Source: Bacillus sp. REN3
Lineage (GTDB): Bacteria; Bacillota; Bacilli; Bacillales; Cytobacillaceae
Assembly: GCF_017912555.1 (NCBI RefSeq)
Contig: NZ_JAERSD010000007.1
Span: forward strand, 105,401-169,400
Direction of reading: 5' to 3'
DNA: 64,000 nucleotides
A program made the translations under genes and the position numbers. Each line of letters starts with the position of its first letter. The stretch's first letter is position 1. The notes beneath the pieces were generated by a model that worked only from the letters and a program-made list of their open reading frames with translations, ran no database searches and was not told where the DNA came from. This document shows, one piece after another, positions 1 to 10,366 of the stretch.

Positions 1-360
1 ATTCATCTCAATATACAGATTCGCATGCCTGAAAGCATCTTTAAATAAGCCCATATGAGCGTAGTTATTCGCTAAGAAATAATGGCACTCGTCCATGTGT
101 TCATCAAGTTCTTCGAGGACCAAGTGCAAAAGACGGTTCGACTGCTGGTACTCCCCCAACTCCGAATGCACAATCGCCAGCTGGCAAGCAATCATCGGTT
201 CGCCAGGTTCAAGCTGCATCGCACGCTCAAAGTACCTCAGAGCCTTATGTAGATCCCGTCTATGGAAAGCCTTGACCCCCTTGGTGAAATAATACTCACC
301 CGTAGGAACGAATGACAGCAATTGTCCCTTTTGCTTCATTGCTTTAGAGTCTTTTCCCAT
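1..360 (-). CDS. yvcD: TPR-repeat protein, YvcD-like (C-terminus outside window)
   Basis: The reading frame is open from an ATG at 358-360 to the window edge, giving the first 120 residues. The start is preceded by a GGAGG box about 5 nt upstream. The protein starts MGKDSKAMKQKGQ and shows helical TPR-like segments: a KALRYFERAMQLEPGEP repeat, then a second repeat around ACQLAIVHSELGEYQQS and a third around HYFLANNYAHMGLFKDA. TPR proteins usually mediate protein-protein contacts; no enzymatic role is implied. The position just downstream of the his operon on the same strand matches yvcD of B. subtilis, and the name rests on that synteny plus the TPR pattern. The 3' end is not visible. Confidence 0.75.
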   Translation of the reverse strand, partial: MGKDSKAMKQKGQLLSFVPTGEYYFTKGVKAFHRRDLHKALRYFERAMQLEPGEPMIACQLAIVHSELGEYQQSNRLLHLVLEELDEHMDECHYFLANNYAHMGLFKDAFRHANLYIEMN

Positions 361-740
361 ATGATCCTCCGTAAATGTTTTTAACTAATGTAGTATAACA
401 CAAGCAGAGTCCGTTCGAGAAGGCACCAAGCGGAAAATATTGCGCACAGGTTGGGAAAATCGGCTTGCTGCTCTCGACCGAGCCCTCATATTATATCAAG
501 AGTAGATAGTTTGATGGGGTGTGGTGTGAGCTGACGACCTGGTTATCGCTCATGTTCACGGCCAGGCTCTCAAGGATTGCTTTTTCTTTTACGGGCCATC
601 GATCAATAACAAACAACCCAGAGAATTCCTCCATATTGAATCGATTCATTCTGTCAAGAGGATTATCCAGAAGCTCGTTGTAGTCACTTCCGGAACCACC
701 AAAAGCCGGACCTATCATCCAGCTCAGGACTTCTTCAGCC
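361..740. other. Intergenic stretch downstream of hisI, with one doubtful minus-strand frame
   Basis: This gap lies between the his operon terminator and the TPR gene. One minus-strand frame (491-742, 83 codons, TTG start) has protein-like composition (motif LDRMNRFNMEEFSGLFVIDRWP) but starts inside the terminator T-run and lacks a ribosome binding site. It may be the remnant of a lost gene; I do not recognise a family. No RNA gene was seen here. Confidence 0.3.
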
Positions 741-777
741 AATAAAAAATCCAGCGCCTGTCACTTGCCAGCGCTGG
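741..777 (-). terminator. Rho-independent terminator of the his operon
   Basis: Read on the minus strand, CCAGCGC (777-771) pairs with GCGCTGG (757-751) across a 13-nt loop and is followed by a T-rich run at 750-741. The stem overlaps the last codons and stop of hisI (stop at 761-763), so transcription of the his operon ends immediately after it. Confidence 0.85.
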
Positions 778-1411
778 GATTCTTCCGTTCATTCAAGACT
801 TCTAACACATTCTTAAGTGGCAGTTTTTGCTCCTGGAGGAGAACCATCAGATGGTAGAGCAGGTCGGCTGCTTCCCACTTCAGTTCTTCTGGGTCGCGGT
901 TTTTGGCAGCGATAATCACTTCAGCGGCTTCCTCGCCGACTTTTTTCAGGATCTTGTCTACGCCCTTTTCAAATAAATACGTTGTGTAAGCTCCCTCCGG
1001 CATTTCCCGTTCCCGTTCGCGGATGGTTTTTTCAAGTTCAAGCATGACCGCAAAATCGGTCAGTGCCGTTGATTCAGAAACTGGAGAACTCTTGTCCATC
1101 AAGCTTTCCGAAAAGCAGCTGTCCGCTCCGGTATGGCACGCAGGGCCTGCCGGGTCGACGAGCACGACGAGCGCGTCCCCGTCACAGTCATACTTCAGCT
1201 CAACGATCCGTTGTGTGTTCCCGCTTGTCGCTCCCTTATGCCACAATTCCTGGCGGGAACGGCTGAAAAACCATGTTTCTTTTGTCTCCAGCGATTTTTC
1301 CAGCGATTCTTTATTCATATAGGCGACTGTCAGCACTTGCCTTGTGGAAACATCCTGGACAACAGCTGGAATCAGCCCGTTTGCATCAAACTTCAATTTT
1401 CCAATGTTCAT
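761..1411 (-). CDS. hisI: Bifunctional phosphoribosyl-AMP cyclohydrolase / phosphoribosyl-ATP pyrophosphatase
   Basis: This is the last gene of the his operon (216 aa), catalysing steps 2 and 3 of histidine synthesis. The N-terminal half is the cyclohydrolase domain with the metal-binding stretch [20 protein letters not shown] and a further Cys in GADSCF. The C-terminal half (from about residue 120) is the PRA-PH domain with [20 protein letters not shown] and the acidic helix [11 protein letters not shown]. The length fits the fused HisIE form usual in Bacillus. Its start overlaps the end of hisF by 4 nt, indicating translational coupling. Cytoplasmic. Confidence 0.97.
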   Translation of the reverse strand: MNIGKLKFDANGLIPAVVQDVSTRQVLTVAYMNKESLEKSLETKETWFFSRSRQELWHKGATSGNTQRIVELKYDCDGDALVVLVDPAGPACHTGADSCFSESLMDKSSPVSESTALTDFAVMLELEKTIREREREMPEGAYTTYLFEKGVDKILKKVGEEAAEVIIAAKNRDPEELKWEAADLLYHLMVLLQEQKLPLKNVLEVLNERKNPSAGK

Positions 1412-2166
1412 CTGACGTTCACTCCTTTTTCACGGAGATAGGATTTGACTTCTTTTACCGAGGTTTCGCGATAATGGAAGATTGAAGCTGCCAGTGCGGC
1501 ATCCGCTTTCCCTTCCATAAAGGCATCAACGAAATGTCCGGCATTCCCGGCTCCGCCTGATGCGATCACTGGCACGGTCACCGCATCGCTGACCGCCCGG
1601 GTCAGCTTAAGGTCAAAACCCTTCTTCTCTCCATCGCTGTCCATGCTGGTCAGGAGGATTTCTCCTGCCCCAAGCCGGACAGCTTCCTTCGCCCACTCGA
1701 TCACTTCGAGTTCCGTCGGCGTACGGCCGCCGTGTGTATAAACGCGCCATGAACCGAGCTCCGGATCATATTTGGCGTCGATAGCAACAACGATGCATTG
1801 CGAACCGAAATACGCTGACCCTTCGGCGATCAGCCTGGGGTTTTTTACCGCTGCCGTGTTGAGCGACACCTTGTCCGCGCCGGACCGGAGCATCTTTTTC
1901 ATATCGTCGAGCGTATTGATGCCGCCGCCGACCGTGAACGGAATCGCCAATTCAGATGCGACCTCCCTGACAACCTCGACCATCGTTTTCCTGCCTTCGA
2001 CCGAGGCGGAAATATCAAGGAATACAAGCTCATCCGCCCCCTGTTGATCATAGAGCCGCGCTAGCTCGACAGGGTCGCCAGCATCGCGAAGCTGGACAAA
2101 CTGGACGCCTTTGACGACCCGGCCTTCCTTCACATCAAGGCAGGGAATGATTCTTTTGCTCAACAT
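1408..2166 (-). CDS. hisF: Imidazole glycerol phosphate synthase, cyclase subunit HisF
   Basis: A (beta/alpha)8 barrel of 252 aa, the usual HisF length. The catalytic aspartates are visible in [12 protein letters not shown] near the N-terminus and in [10 protein letters not shown] mid-protein. The phosphate-binding motifs are FTVGGGI and VIASGGAGN. It uses ammonia delivered by HisH to convert PRFAR to IGP and AICAR. It lies between hisA (27 nt upstream) and hisI (4-nt overlap). Confidence 0.98.
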   Translation of the reverse strand: MLSKRIIPCLDVKEGRVVKGVQFVQLRDAGDPVELARLYDQQGADELVFLDISASVEGRKTMVEVVREVASELAIPFTVGGGINTLDDMKKMLRSGADKVSLNTAAVKNPRLIAEGSAYFGSQCIVVAIDAKYDPELGSWRVYTHGGRTPTELEVIEWAKEAVRLGAGEILLTSMDSDGEKKGFDLKLTRAVSDAVTVPVIASGGAGNAGHFVDAFMEGKADAALAASIFHYRETSVKEVKSYLREKGVNVR

Positions 2167-2193
2167 GATCCATCCCCCGCTTTCACAGTTGAA

Positions 2194-2931
2194 TTATCCA
2201 TTGGCATTCCCCATTTCCAGTGCGTCTTTAACCGAAAAACGCCCTTCGTAAATCGCTTTGCCAACAATGGATCCGCTGACACCATCTTTGGCGAGTTTTT
2301 TCAAGGCAGCCAGGTCCTCGAGCGAGCTGACACCGCCAGAAGCGATGACGCTTTTTCCCGTTTCCGCAGCAAGCTGGCTTGTCGCTTCCAGATTCGGGCC
2401 TGCCAAAGTGCCATCTGTCGCTATGTCGGTAAAAATGAAGGTTTCTGCCCCTGCATCCGCGAATCGCTTCCCAAGATCTAGCGTTGTCACTTCCGATGTA
2501 TTCAGCCAGCCATTCGTAGCCACCAGCCCTTTCTTCGCATCAAGCCCAATCGCGATTCCCGGACCATACTTCCTCACCATTTCCTCTGCGAAACTCGGAT
2601 TGGACACTGCGATGCTGCCGATGATGACGCGATTGACTCCGTTATCAAGATAGTGGACAATGTCAGCTTCGCTCCGGACGCCGCCACCAATCTGGACATT
2701 GGCGCCAAGCTCCCGCGCGGCCTGGATGACGTAACGGTCGTTCACCCGTTTGCCATCCCTGGCACCATCCAGATCGACCATGTGGATCCACGAAGCTCCT
2801 TCGTCCGCAAACTTTTTCGCCATTTCAAACGGCGAATCCCCATATACCGTTTCCTTATCATAATCACCCTGCAGCAGCCTGACACATTTGCCGCCACGCA
2901 TGTCGATGGCTGGATAGATTGTAAAAGTCAT
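2194..2931 (-). CDS. hisA: ProFAR isomerase HisA
   Basis: Phosphoribosylformimino-5-aminoimidazole carboxamide ribotide isomerase, 245 aa, a (beta/alpha)8 barrel paralogous to HisF. The catalytic acid-base pair is seen in [10 protein letters not shown] (Asp, N-terminal) and [14 protein letters not shown] (second Asp). The phosphate-binding loops are VQIGGGVRS and VIASGGVSS. It overlaps the 3' end of hisH by 4 nt, consistent with coupled translation. Step 4 of histidine synthesis. Confidence 0.98.
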   Translation of the reverse strand: MTFTIYPAIDMRGGKCVRLLQGDYDKETVYGDSPFEMAKKFADEGASWIHMVDLDGARDGKRVNDRYVIQAARELGANVQIGGGVRSEADIVHYLDNGVNRVIIGSIAVSNPSFAEEMVRKYGPGIAIGLDAKKGLVATNGWLNTSEVTTLDLGKRFADAGAETFIFTDIATDGTLAGPNLEATSQLAAETGKSVIASGGVSSLEDLAALKKLAKDGVSGSIVGKAIYEGRFSVKDALEMGNANG

Positions 2932-3569
2932 TTTTCCACCTTCCTTTCCTCCGCTAGCTTCGCAAAGTTACGCAGCAGCTCCATTCCCGTCGAACTGCTT
3001 TTTTCCGGATGGAATTGCATGCCATGGATGTTCCCTCTGCCAACGATCGCTGGCACCTCAATACCGAAGTAGTCGCCGACTGCCGCGAGTACATCAGGCT
3101 CAGACGTTTTTGCATAATAGGAATGGACGAAGTAAACATAGCCTTCATCAATGGATTCCAGCAAAGGCGAATCGCCCGTGAACCTGAGCTTGTTCCAGCC
3201 CATATGCGGGACTTTATACGTTTCACCTTCTGAAGTTGTGCCGCTGAACCGTTCTACTTTTCCGGGAAGCAGCCCGAGGCCAGGCGTAAGCCCGTTTTCG
3301 GTGCTTTCCTCAAAAAGCAGCTGCATCCCAAGACAGATACCGAGGATGGGCTTGCCGGTTGCCGCGTATTCGCGGATTGTCTCTGCCAGGCCAGTCCGGT
3401 TCAAGGCAGCCATCGCATCCCGGAAGGAGCCGACACCGGGCACAAGCAGTGCATCAGCCTTTTTCAAGTTTTCGCTGTACTGAGAGATGAAATAGGGTGT
3501 CGCCAGGCGTTCAAGCGCCTTGCTGACGCTGAAAAGGTTCCCCATCCCGTAATCAACGATGCCAATCAT
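2928..3569 (-). CDS. hisH: Imidazole glycerol phosphate synthase, glutamine amidotransferase subunit HisH
   Basis: Class I glutamine amidotransferase of 213 aa. The triad is complete: the nucleophile Cys in [16 protein letters not shown], and His and Glu in MQFHPEKSS. It hydrolyses glutamine and channels ammonia to HisF. The N-terminus [19 protein letters not shown] is typical of the family. It is followed directly by hisA (4-nt overlap), and hisB lies 61 nt upstream. Confidence 0.98.
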   Translation of the reverse strand: MIGIVDYGMGNLFSVSKALERLATPYFISQYSENLKKADALLVPGVGSFRDAMAALNRTGLAETIREYAATGKPILGICLGMQLLFEESTENGLTPGLGLLPGKVERFSGTTSEGETYKVPHMGWNKLRFTGDSPLLESIDEGYVYFVHSYYAKTSEPDVLAAVGDYFGIEVPAIVGRGNIHGMQFHPEKSSSTGMELLRNFAKLAEERKVEK

Positions 3570-3630
3570 TGCGTTTCTTCCCTTCTTGTAAGATCAGCGC
3601 CCCATTTCAGACCCTGCTGGCTGCTAAGTT

Positions 3631-4218
3631 CTATAGCATCCCCTTCGTTGATGGTACGCCCTTGACGCGCGGATCGATTGCCGCAGCTTCATCGAGTGCA
3701 CGGCCTAATGCCTTGAAAACGGCTTCGATCATGTGGTGCGTATTTTTGCCGGAATGGACGATGACATGGAGATTCATCCTCGCCTCAAGAGCGAGCTTCC
3801 ATAGGAATTCATGGACCAGCTCGGTGTCGAAGGTACCAACCTGCTGTGCGGGGAAATCCGCGCGCATTTCAAGATGCGGCCGGTTGCTGAGATCGACGAC
3901 AACCTGTGCCAGCGCTTCATCCATCGGAACAAATGCATTGCCATAGCGCTTGATTCCTTTTTTATCACCGAGAGCTTCGCGCAGCGCCTGTCCGATGCAG
4001 ATTCCGATATCTTCCGTCGTATGGTGGCCGTCGACTTCAACGTCTCCCTTTGCGTCTACAGACAGGTCGAACTGTCCGTGTTTCGCGAACAAGTCAAGCA
4101 TATGGGTCAGGAAAGGCACGCCCGTATCAAGGGAGGTCTTCCCCTCGCCATCGATGCTGAAGGCAAGGTCGATTTTCGTTTCATTCGTGTATCTTTTTAC
4201 CGTTGAGGTTCGTTCCAT
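3631..4218 (-). CDS. hisB: Imidazoleglycerol-phosphate dehydratase HisB
   Basis: Monofunctional IGP dehydratase of 195 aa, catalysing step 6 of the pathway. The Mn-binding signatures are VDGHHTTEDIGICIGQ and the C-terminal HMIEAVFKALGRALDEA, preceded by the His-rich NTHH. It lies between hisD (21 nt upstream) and hisH. There is no fused phosphatase domain, as expected for Firmicutes, where histidinol phosphatase is a separate gene and is not in this operon. Confidence 0.97.
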   Translation of the reverse strand: MERTSTVKRYTNETKIDLAFSIDGEGKTSLDTGVPFLTHMLDLFAKHGQFDLSVDAKGDVEVDGHHTTEDIGICIGQALREALGDKKGIKRYGNAFVPMDEALAQVVVDLSNRPHLEMRADFPAQQVGTFDTELVHEFLWKLALEARMNLHVIVHSGKNTHHMIEAVFKALGRALDEAAAIDPRVKGVPSTKGML

Positions 4219-4239
4219 CTCAAATTCCCTCCACTTTTC

Positions 4240-5505
4240 TCATTTCAACCTTTTTTCCACGGCCCGTGCATGTGCTTCGAGCCCTTCAAGCCTTGCGAAC
4301 TCCGCGATTTTCGCGCCATTGTCCTCCATCGCCTTTTCACTGTAAAGGATGACACTTGATTTTTTCTGGAAATCATCGACGCTTAACGGACTTGAGAAGC
4401 GGGCTGTTCCGTTTGTCGGCAGGACATGGTTAGGGCCGGCAAAATAATCGCCAACAGGCTCAGAGCTGTACCTGCCAAGGAAAATCGCGCCAGCATGCTT
4501 GATTTTCCCGAGGAGTTCCATCGGGTTGCCAGTGACGATTTCCAGATGCTCGGGAGCCAGCTGATTGATGGCAGCGACGGCTTCCTCGATATCGGCAGCC
4601 ACGTAAATCGCGCCATAATTTTCTATCGCCTCTTCCGCGATTTCCTTTCTTGGAAGCCGGGCAAGCTGGTTATAGACTTCGGCCTGGACATCCTCGGCGA
4701 GCTGAAGTGATGTTGTCACCAAAATCGCGCAGGCGCGCGGGTCATGCTCAGCCTGTGACAGCAAATCTGCTGCGACCTCATGCGCTCTGGCGGTATGATC
4801 GGCAAGAATCCCGATTTCACTTGGCCCGGCAATCATGTCGATGGCGACATCGCCAAAAACTTCACGCTTGGCAAGCGCGACGTATATATTGCCCGGACCA
4901 GTGATTTTATCGACGGGCCTGATCGACTCCGTCCCGTAGGCAAGCGCGGCAATCGCCTGGGCACCGCCAACCTTGTAAATTTCTTTGACACCGGCGATAT
5001 CTGCGGCAACAAGCACGCCGGCAGGGAGCTTCCCGTTGCTGCCGGGCGGAGATGCCATGACTATCCGTTCGACACCAGCTGTCTTCGCGGGGATGACATT
5101 CATCAGCACCGAAGATGGATAGGCCGCCGTCCCTCCTGGCACATACACACCGACTGAATCAAGCGGGGTGACCTTCTGGCCGAGGATCGTCCCGTTTTCC
5201 TCTGCAGACATCCATGATGGACGCAATTGTTTTTCATGGTATGTCCGGATATTGTCAGCAGCTTCCTTGATGATCCCAATAAGCCTCTCGCTTACATTCC
5301 GGTATGCCTCAGCTATTTCTTCCTCGGACACAAGGAAGTCATCAAGCGTAACGGAATCGAATTGTTTGGTAAAAGCCCTGAGCGCTTCATCTCCCGAATT
5401 CCTAACTTCCGAGATGATTCCCTGCACTGCCTTCCGCTGTTCCTCCGTTCCGCCGTCAACTGTCCTTTTTAGGGACACACTGCCGTCTATTTGTACTATT
5501 TCCAC
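4240..5505 (-). CDS. hisD: Histidinol dehydrogenase HisD
   Basis: 421 aa, within the usual HisD size. It carries out the two NAD-dependent oxidations of L-histidinol to histidine. The zinc and catalytic region is visible as [20 protein letters not shown] followed by LLSQAEHDP, and a C-terminal segment has [14 protein letters not shown]. The N-terminal start follows hisG by 6 nt. All expected domains are present. Confidence 0.97.
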   Translation of the reverse strand: MEIVQIDGSVSLKRTVDGGTEEQRKAVQGIISEVRNSGDEALRAFTKQFDSVTLDDFLVSEEEIAEAYRNVSERLIGIIKEAADNIRTYHEKQLRPSWMSAEENGTILGQKVTPLDSVGVYVPGGTAAYPSSVLMNVIPAKTAGVERIVMASPPGSNGKLPAGVLVAADIAGVKEIYKVGGAQAIAALAYGTESIRPVDKITGPGNIYVALAKREVFGDVAIDMIAGPSEIGILADHTARAHEVAADLLSQAEHDPRACAILVTTSLQLAEDVQAEVYNQLARLPRKEIAEEAIENYGAIYVAADIEEAVAAINQLAPEHLEIVTGNPMELLGKIKHAGAIFLGRYSSEPVGDYFAGPNHVLPTNGTARFSSPLSVDDFQKKSSVILYSEKAMEDNGAKIAEFARLEGLEAHARAVEKRLK

Positions 5506-5511
5506 CGGTCA

Positions 5512-6153
5512 TCATCCTTTCAGCCCAGCTTCGATTACTTCAGTCAATCGATCAATGAGCTCGCTGATCCGTTCGTCTTTGATCCTGTAGCTGACAGGGT
5601 TGACAATCAGCCTGGAGGTGACAGAAGTGATCGTCTCATATTCGATAAGCCCGTTTTCCTTCAGCGTCCGGCCCGTAGATACGATATCGACGATCCGGTC
5701 CGCTAGCCCGATGAGCGGCGCCAATTCGATCGATCCATTCAGCTTGATGATTTCGACCTGCTCGCCCTGCTCCCTGAAGTAAGCTGCTGCGACATGGGGA
5801 TATTTAGTCGCGACCTTCGGAGCGATATCATTCATTTTCGTGTCAGGTAGCCCGGCCACAGCAAGGTAGCAGCCGCTGATTTTCAAATCGAGCAGCTCAT
5901 AAACATCACGTTCTTCCTCAAGCAAGACATCCTTCCCAGCGATGCCAAGGTCAGCAACACCATGCTCGACGTATGTAGCAACATCCATTGGCTTCGCCAG
6001 AATGAACCTGAAGTTTTCTTTTTCAACATCTATGATCAATTTCCGTGAATCATCAAATTCCGGAGGCAATTCGTAGCCAGCTTGGCGCAAAAGTTCAGCG
6101 GCTTCCTCGAATATACGCCCCTTCGGCATCGCAATCGTTAATTGCCCGTTCAT
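5512..6153 (-). CDS. hisG: ATP phosphoribosyltransferase, short form HisG
   Basis: 213 aa, the short catalytic form that lacks the C-terminal regulatory domain and requires HisZ. The start [22 protein letters not shown] and the motif [15 protein letters not shown] (PRPP binding) are typical. It catalyses the first committed step of histidine synthesis. Its first codons overlap the 3' end of hisZ by 4 nt, in keeping with a HisG-HisZ complex made in balanced amounts. Confidence 0.98.
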   Translation of the reverse strand: MNGQLTIAMPKGRIFEEAAELLRQAGYELPPEFDDSRKLIIDVEKENFRFILAKPMDVATYVEHGVADLGIAGKDVLLEEERDVYELLDLKISGCYLAVAGLPDTKMNDIAPKVATKYPHVAAAYFREQGEQVEIIKLNGSIELAPLIGLADRIVDIVSTGRTLKENGLIEYETITSVTSRLIVNPVSYRIKDERISELIDRLTEVIEAGLKG

Positions 6154-7334
6154 TCCACCGCCCCCTTTTCCGCTTTTCCTACGAGGTAAAGAACCTCACT
6201 GAAAATATCGGAGCATGTATCGAGGTTGCGGACGGCGCTGATATCCTGCAAAACAGCCTGTACGCCATCGCCCCTGAGCTGAGCCGCGATGTTGTACGCT
6301 TCCTTCCTGCGCTCGGGACTGAAGAGAATACAGACAACCGGCTCCGCGGCACCGAGATTGCCCAGGCTTTCAAGCAGGCGGTCAAGGCGAAGCGCAAACC
6401 CGGTTGCGCCAGTTGATTTCCCGAATTTTTCGAGCAGCCTGTCATAGCGGCCGCCATTTCCGATCGGAAAACCAACACTGCCTGCATAGACTTCAAATAA
6501 GATACCTGTATAGTAGGTCATATGGCTGATGATCGTAAGGTCTAGCCTGATGCGCTCATGCTCGCCAAAGTCCTCGATGATCTGCCATAAAAGCTCCAGT
6601 TCAGCTAGCGCGTCACCGCCTTCGCCATTTTCCACAAGCCCGGAAGCCTTGCTGATGACTTCTGGACCGCCGCGAAGCTCCAGGAACGTGAGCAGCCGCT
6701 GCCTGTCAATAGAAGACAACGGAAGTGCTTTTACATGTTCGCGATAGCCAACGTAATTTTTTTCATATAAAAATTTCATCAATTCCCTGGCACGGTCCTC
6801 TGTACCAAGTATCTGGACAAATAGTTGATTTACGAAGGCTGCATGGCCTACGGAAAGCTGGAATTCCTCAAGGCCTGCTTTTTTCAGCGAAGATATAGCC
6901 AGGGCAATCATCTCACCATCCGCACTGACGGAGTTGTCGCCAATGCATTCAACCCCGATCTGTTCAAACTCCGCCGGCCGGCCCCCTTCGCGCTGCTGCG
7001 CCCGGAAGACATTGGCCGAATAGGCCAGCCTGAGCGGGACATGGTCCCTGAACAGCTTGGATGCTGCAACCCTGGCAATCGGCGCCGTCATATCCGGACG
7101 GAGCACCAATGTATGTCCCTGCTGGTCAAGCAATTTGAACAGCTGCTGGTCAAGGATTGCCGAAGCATTTCCCACCGTTTCGTAATATTCAAGTGTTGGC
7201 GTTTCAATGAATTGAAAGCCCCATCTTTTCATTTCGGTCTCGATCGATTTCCTTGCCTTTTCCTTTGCCTCATATAATTGCGGCAATGTATCCCTCATGC
7301 CTAATGGCTTTTCAAACATAAACAAACGGCTCAC
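6150..7334 (-). CDS. hisZ: ATP phosphoribosyltransferase regulatory subunit HisZ
   Basis: 394 aa, a histidyl-tRNA synthetase paralogue without the anticodon-binding domain. It shows class II synthetase-like motifs: the N-terminal [19 protein letters not shown], motif 2-like [19 protein letters not shown], and a later [16 protein letters not shown]. It is the first gene of the operon. The start is taken as GTG 7332-7334, preceded by GAGGGTGA about 5 nt upstream; an internal ATG (MFEKPLG) five codons later is the alternative. The 230 bp upstream must hold the his promoter; I saw no strong sigma-A match and no T-box. Confidence 0.95.
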   Translation of the reverse strand: MSRLFMFEKPLGMRDTLPQLYEAKEKARKSIETEMKRWGFQFIETPTLEYYETVGNASAILDQQLFKLLDQQGHTLVLRPDMTAPIARVAASKLFRDHVPLRLAYSANVFRAQQREGGRPAEFEQIGVECIGDNSVSADGEMIALAISSLKKAGLEEFQLSVGHAAFVNQLFVQILGTEDRARELMKFLYEKNYVGYREHVKALPLSSIDRQRLLTFLELRGGPEVISKASGLVENGEGGDALAELELLWQIIEDFGEHERIRLDLTIISHMTYYTGILFEVYAGSVGFPIGNGGRYDRLLEKFGKSTGATGFALRLDRLLESLGNLGAAEPVVCILFSPERRKEAYNIAAQLRGDGVQAVLQDISAVRNLDTCSDIFSEVLYLVGKAEKGAVE

Positions 7335-7510
7335 AGTTTCACCCTCTTCGCTGCTGTTGATCTATTCTTCCATTTGCCCAAAAAGGTAAATATTATTTCC
7401 TTCTCAAAACGCTTTAGTTCGCTAATATGGTAACAAAATGAAGATATAAGTAAGTGTACCTTCCCATCTAGTATCCGTCAACCATTAACTGTTCATGTTC
7501 ATGGATTTAT

Positions 7511-7539
7511 TTGATTTTTCAAGAGGGGCTGTTTAAAAT
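7511..7539 (+). promoter_or_regulatory. Sigma-A type promoter for the HAD hydrolase gene
   Basis: TTGATT (7511-7516), a 17-bp spacer, and TAAAAT (7534-7539). It lies 30 nt upstream of the start codon at 7569, which has an AAAGGAGG box at 7553-7559. Confidence 0.65.
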
Positions 7540-7568
7540 GAGGGCAACGATAAAGGAGGCGGACAGGC

Positions 7569-8126
7569 ATGAAAATACTATGGGACTTGGATGGCACAAT
7601 CCTTGATTCATGGCCGACGTTAGTGGAGGCCTTCACGATCCTCGCTAATAAGGATCTACCGTATGAGGAAGTGCTTCCGCGGCTGAAATATGGCACGGCA
7701 TATGAATATTACGGGGTGGATGAATCCAAAACAAGAGAATTCAGGGAAATCGAACGGACACTTGCCAATGACCGGAAACCATTATTTCCCTATGTGAAAG
7801 ACGTATTGTCCAGTTCTGCAGCGAATGTGCTCGTCACACACCGGAATCGGAAATCGACAGAGGAACTGCTCGAGTATTGGGATATTGGCCATTTTTTCGA
7901 AGAAGTCATCTGTCCGGCAGACGACGGCTATTCCGAGAAGCCCGACATCCATGCATATCAGTACCTGCATGATAAGTACCAGCTTGATATAGCGATTGGC
8001 GATCAGGAAACAGACCTGATCCCTGCCCGGAAAATCGGATTGAAGTCCTATTCCTATCGCGAACCGATCGAGATTGCGGACCATACGATCCACTGCTATT
8101 CCGAATTCCTGCAAACTGATCAGTAA
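7569..8126 (+). CDS. HAD-superfamily hydrolase
   Basis: 185 aa. HAD motif I is at the extreme N-terminus (ILWDLDGTILDSWPT). Motif II corresponds to VLVTHRNRKS, and the acidic motif IV to IAIGDQETDLIPARKIG. A cap domain of about 60 residues follows motif I, as in subfamily IA phosphatases. The substrate cannot be deduced. It has its own promoter and an AAAGGAGG ribosome binding site 9 nt before ATG, and is read divergently from the his operon. Confidence 0.85.
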   Translation: MKILWDLDGTILDSWPTLVEAFTILANKDLPYEEVLPRLKYGTAYEYYGVDESKTREFREIERTLANDRKPLFPYVKDVLSSSAANVLVTHRNRKSTEELLEYWDIGHFFEEVICPADDGYSEKPDIHAYQYLHDKYQLDIAIGDQETDLIPARKIGLKSYSYREPIEIADHTIHCYSEFLQTDQ

Positions 8127-8192
8127 CCGGGTTTACACCATCACGGTTTTTTCCAGGCCGATCGGGGTAAAATGTGAACGGAGGTGCTGAAA

Positions 8193-9044
8193 ATGGCGAA
8201 TCAGGAACATGACATCTTCCTCCCTGTTACTTCGATTGGCAGCGGGGATATGGAGCGAATCACAGACGATCTCCATTGCTTGACCGTCCAGATTGTGAAT
8301 CTATGTTTTTTCGGCCAGCCAGGCGACCAGAATGAATGGGTCCTGATTGACGCAGGAATGCCGAAATCCTCTCATCTCATCATCGAGAAAGCGGAAGAGC
8401 TATTCGGTAAAGACAATCCGCCAAGGGCCATCATCCTCACCCACGGGCATTTTGACCATGTCGGAGCGCTTGCGGACCTGCTGGTTCACTGGGATGTTGA
8501 TGTATACGCCCACGAACTCGAGCTTCCGTATCTATCAGGAAAAAAAGATTATCCCGAACCGGATCCGACTGTCGAAGGCGGGATGCTCGCGAAAATATCC
8601 AAGCTATATCCGAATGAAGCGCTTGATATCGGAAGAAACCTTAACAATCTTCCGTACAGCGGTGCCGTTCCACAAATGGAAGGCTGGCGCTGGATCCATA
8701 CACCAGGACATACTCAGGGACATGTTTCTCTTTTCCGTGACTCAGACCGTACGATGATTGTGGGAGATGCGTTTGTCACTGTCAAACAGGAATCGCTTTA
8801 TAAAGTCATCACCCAGAAAAAAGAAATCAGCGGACCTCCGCGCTATTTGACTCCTGACTGGACTGCAGCCAGAAGATCGGTTGAGGAACTGTACGCCCTC
8901 CGGCCGCTAAGAGCCGTCACTGGACATGGCAAACCGATGGAGGGGAAAGAACTGCACGAGAGCCTTGATTTGCTTGTCAGGGATTTTGATAAGATTGCGA
9001 TACCGGACTACGGAGAATTCGTAGATGGAAAAAGAAAAGATTGA
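8193..9044 (+). CDS. MBL-fold metallo-hydrolase
   Basis: 283 aa from ATG 8193. This start is preferred over GTG 8184 because GGAGG at 8180-8184 then sits 8 nt upstream. Metallo-beta-lactamase fold: the HxHxDH zinc motif is ILTHGHFDHVGAL near residue 90, a second metal ligand is in HTPGHTQGHVSLF, and the bridging Asp is in MIVGDAF. The C-terminal His is in VTGHGKPM. Members include lactonases, glyoxalase II-like enzymes and RNases; the sequence does not decide among them. It is 66 nt downstream of the HAD gene and probably cotranscribed. Confidence 0.88.
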   Translation: MANQEHDIFLPVTSIGSGDMERITDDLHCLTVQIVNLCFFGQPGDQNEWVLIDAGMPKSSHLIIEKAEELFGKDNPPRAIILTHGHFDHVGALADLLVHWDVDVYAHELELPYLSGKKDYPEPDPTVEGGMLAKISKLYPNEALDIGRNLNNLPYSGAVPQMEGWRWIHTPGHTQGHVSLFRDSDRTMIVGDAFVTVKQESLYKVITQKKEISGPPRYLTPDWTAARRSVEELYALRPLRAVTGHGKPMEGKELHESLDLLVRDFDKIAIPDYGEFVDGKRKD

Positions 9045-9133
9045 TACAAGCTGCCTGTACGTTTCGTGCAGTTGCTTTTATAAAGGTACTGGGGACTTTG
9101 ATGGATCTTCCGTTACCTGTTTGTACCCTGCAA

Positions 9134-9175
9134 CAAAAAAAGCGAAACGGCGCATTAATCCCGTTTCGCTTTTTT
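9134..9175. terminator. Bidirectional terminator between convergent genes
   Basis: AGCGAAACGG (9141-9150) pairs perfectly with CCGTTTCGCT (9161-9170). The stem is flanked by an A-run on the left and a T-run on the right, so it can stop transcription from both the MBL gene (plus) and the yvoF operon (minus). Confidence 0.88.
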
Positions 9176-9180
9176 GCTGT

Positions 9181-9720
9181 TCATTTTTTCTGAGGTATCC
9201 CGTAAATCTCATCTTCAGCCCAGCGTTTTTCGAGCTCTTCCTTGGTATAGATGACGCGCATCGGATTGCCGCCGACGAAGGCGCCGGCTGGAACATCTTT
9301 ATGGACGAGCGTCCCGGCGGAAATGATGGCTCCATCGCCAATGGTGATGCCCGGCATGATAGTCGAGTTGGCACCGATCATCACTTCGCTTCCGATTTTG
9401 ACATTGCCGAGGCGGTATTCCTTGATTAAATACTCATGTGCAAGGATGGTCGTATTGTAGCCGATCACCGTATTGCGGCCCACACTGATTTTTTCCGGGA
9501 ACATGACATCCAGCATTACCATCAGCGCGAATGATGTCTGGCTGCCGACCTCCATCCTTAAAAAAGTGCGGTAAAGCCAGTTTTTCACGCCAAGGAATGG
9601 AGTGTAGCGCGCAAGCTGGATTACGATGAAATTCTTGACAACCTTCCAGAACGGAACCGTTTTATAAACATGCCAGAGCGAATTGGCCCCTTCCACACGA
9701 TAACGCGTCGTCTTCCTCAT
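9181..9720 (-). CDS. yvoF: Left-handed beta-helix acyltransferase (YvoF-like)
   Basis: 179 aa with hexapeptide repeats of the LbH acetyltransferase type: ISVGRNTVIGYNTTI, VKIGSEVMIGANSTI, and ITIGDGAIISAGTLV, followed by VPAGAFVGGNPMRVI, the typical end of maltose/galactoside O-acetyltransferase-like enzymes. It lies 1 nt downstream of ppaX, the same order as in B. subtilis. The acceptor substrate is unknown. Last gene of the hprK operon. Confidence 0.88.
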   Translation of the reverse strand: MRKTTRYRVEGANSLWHVYKTVPFWKVVKNFIVIQLARYTPFLGVKNWLYRTFLRMEVGSQTSFALMVMLDVMFPEKISVGRNTVIGYNTTILAHEYLIKEYRLGNVKIGSEVMIGANSTIMPGITIGDGAIISAGTLVHKDVPAGAFVGGNPMRVIYTKEELEKRWAEDEIYGIPQKK

Positions 9721-9721
9721 T

Positions 9722-10366
9722 TTACACCCCGAGAATCGGCAGGATATCCGCCATATTTTCTAAAATGTAATCAGGATTGTACTTTTCAAGATGCTCTCTT
9801 CCCTTGATCGACCAGGCGACGCCAGCTGTTTTTGTGCCAGTGTTTTTCCCGCCAAGGATATCATGGTGATTGTCACCGACCATGATGGCGCGTTCCGGGG
9901 TTGAACCAAGCATTTCCAGTGCCTTTAAAAGCGGCTCCGGATCAGGCTTGGGCTTTTCCACATGATCAAGTGCGACAACGACTTCAAAAAATTCATCAAG
10001 CCCGGTAAGCTTCAAGCCTTTTTGGACCACATCCGAAAGTTTCGTCGTGACAATCCCGAGTTCAAAACCGTTTTCCTTCAGGGTCCGGACCGTTTCATAG
10101 ACGCCCGCGAACTCTTTCACAAGCATGTCATGGTTCTCGAGATTGTAGGTCCGGTAAGTCTTGATCATCTCTTCATAGCCATCCGGCCTTAGCTTTTCGA
10201 ACGTCTCCTGCAGCGAAGGCCCTAAAAAGGGCAGGACATCCTCACGCCCATACTGGCCTGGAAAATAGGTTTCCATCGTATGGAGGAATGATGAAACAAT
10301 CAATTCATTTGTATCTATCAATGTCCCGTCAAGATCGAACAGGACAGTGTCTATTTTATTGCTCAT
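9722..10366 (-). CDS. ppaX: Pyrophosphatase PpaX (HAD family)
   Basis: 214 aa from ATG 10364-10366 ([20 protein letters not shown]), with AAAGGAAG upstream. HAD motifs: DLDGTLID (I), VTTKLSD (II), [10 protein letters not shown] (III), [12 protein letters not shown] (IV). In Bacillus, PpaX hydrolyses the pyrophosphate released when HprK/P dephosphorylates Ser-HPr. The gene is in the same operon as hprK, which supports this role. Its start overlaps the 3' end of yvoD by 11 nt. Confidence 0.93.
   Translation of the reverse strand: MSNKIDTVLFDLDGTLIDTNELIVSSFLHTMETYFPGQYGREDVLPFLGPSLQETFEKLRPDGYEEMIKTYRTYNLENHDMLVKEFAGVYETVRTLKENGFELGIVTTKLSDVVQKGLKLTGLDEFFEVVVALDHVEKPKPDPEPLLKALEMLGSTPERAIMVGDNHHDILGGKNTGTKTAGVAWSIKGREHLEKYNPDYILENMADILPILGV

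Noticed and set aside
491..742. 83-codon minus-strand gene between hisI and the TPR gene
   Set aside because: It starts with TTG inside the T-run of the his terminator and has no ribosome binding site. Kept only as a possible gene remnant.
7335..7568. T-box or other attenuator controlling the his operon
   Set aside because: No T-box sequence, specifier-loop elements or terminator could be found on the minus strand in this region.
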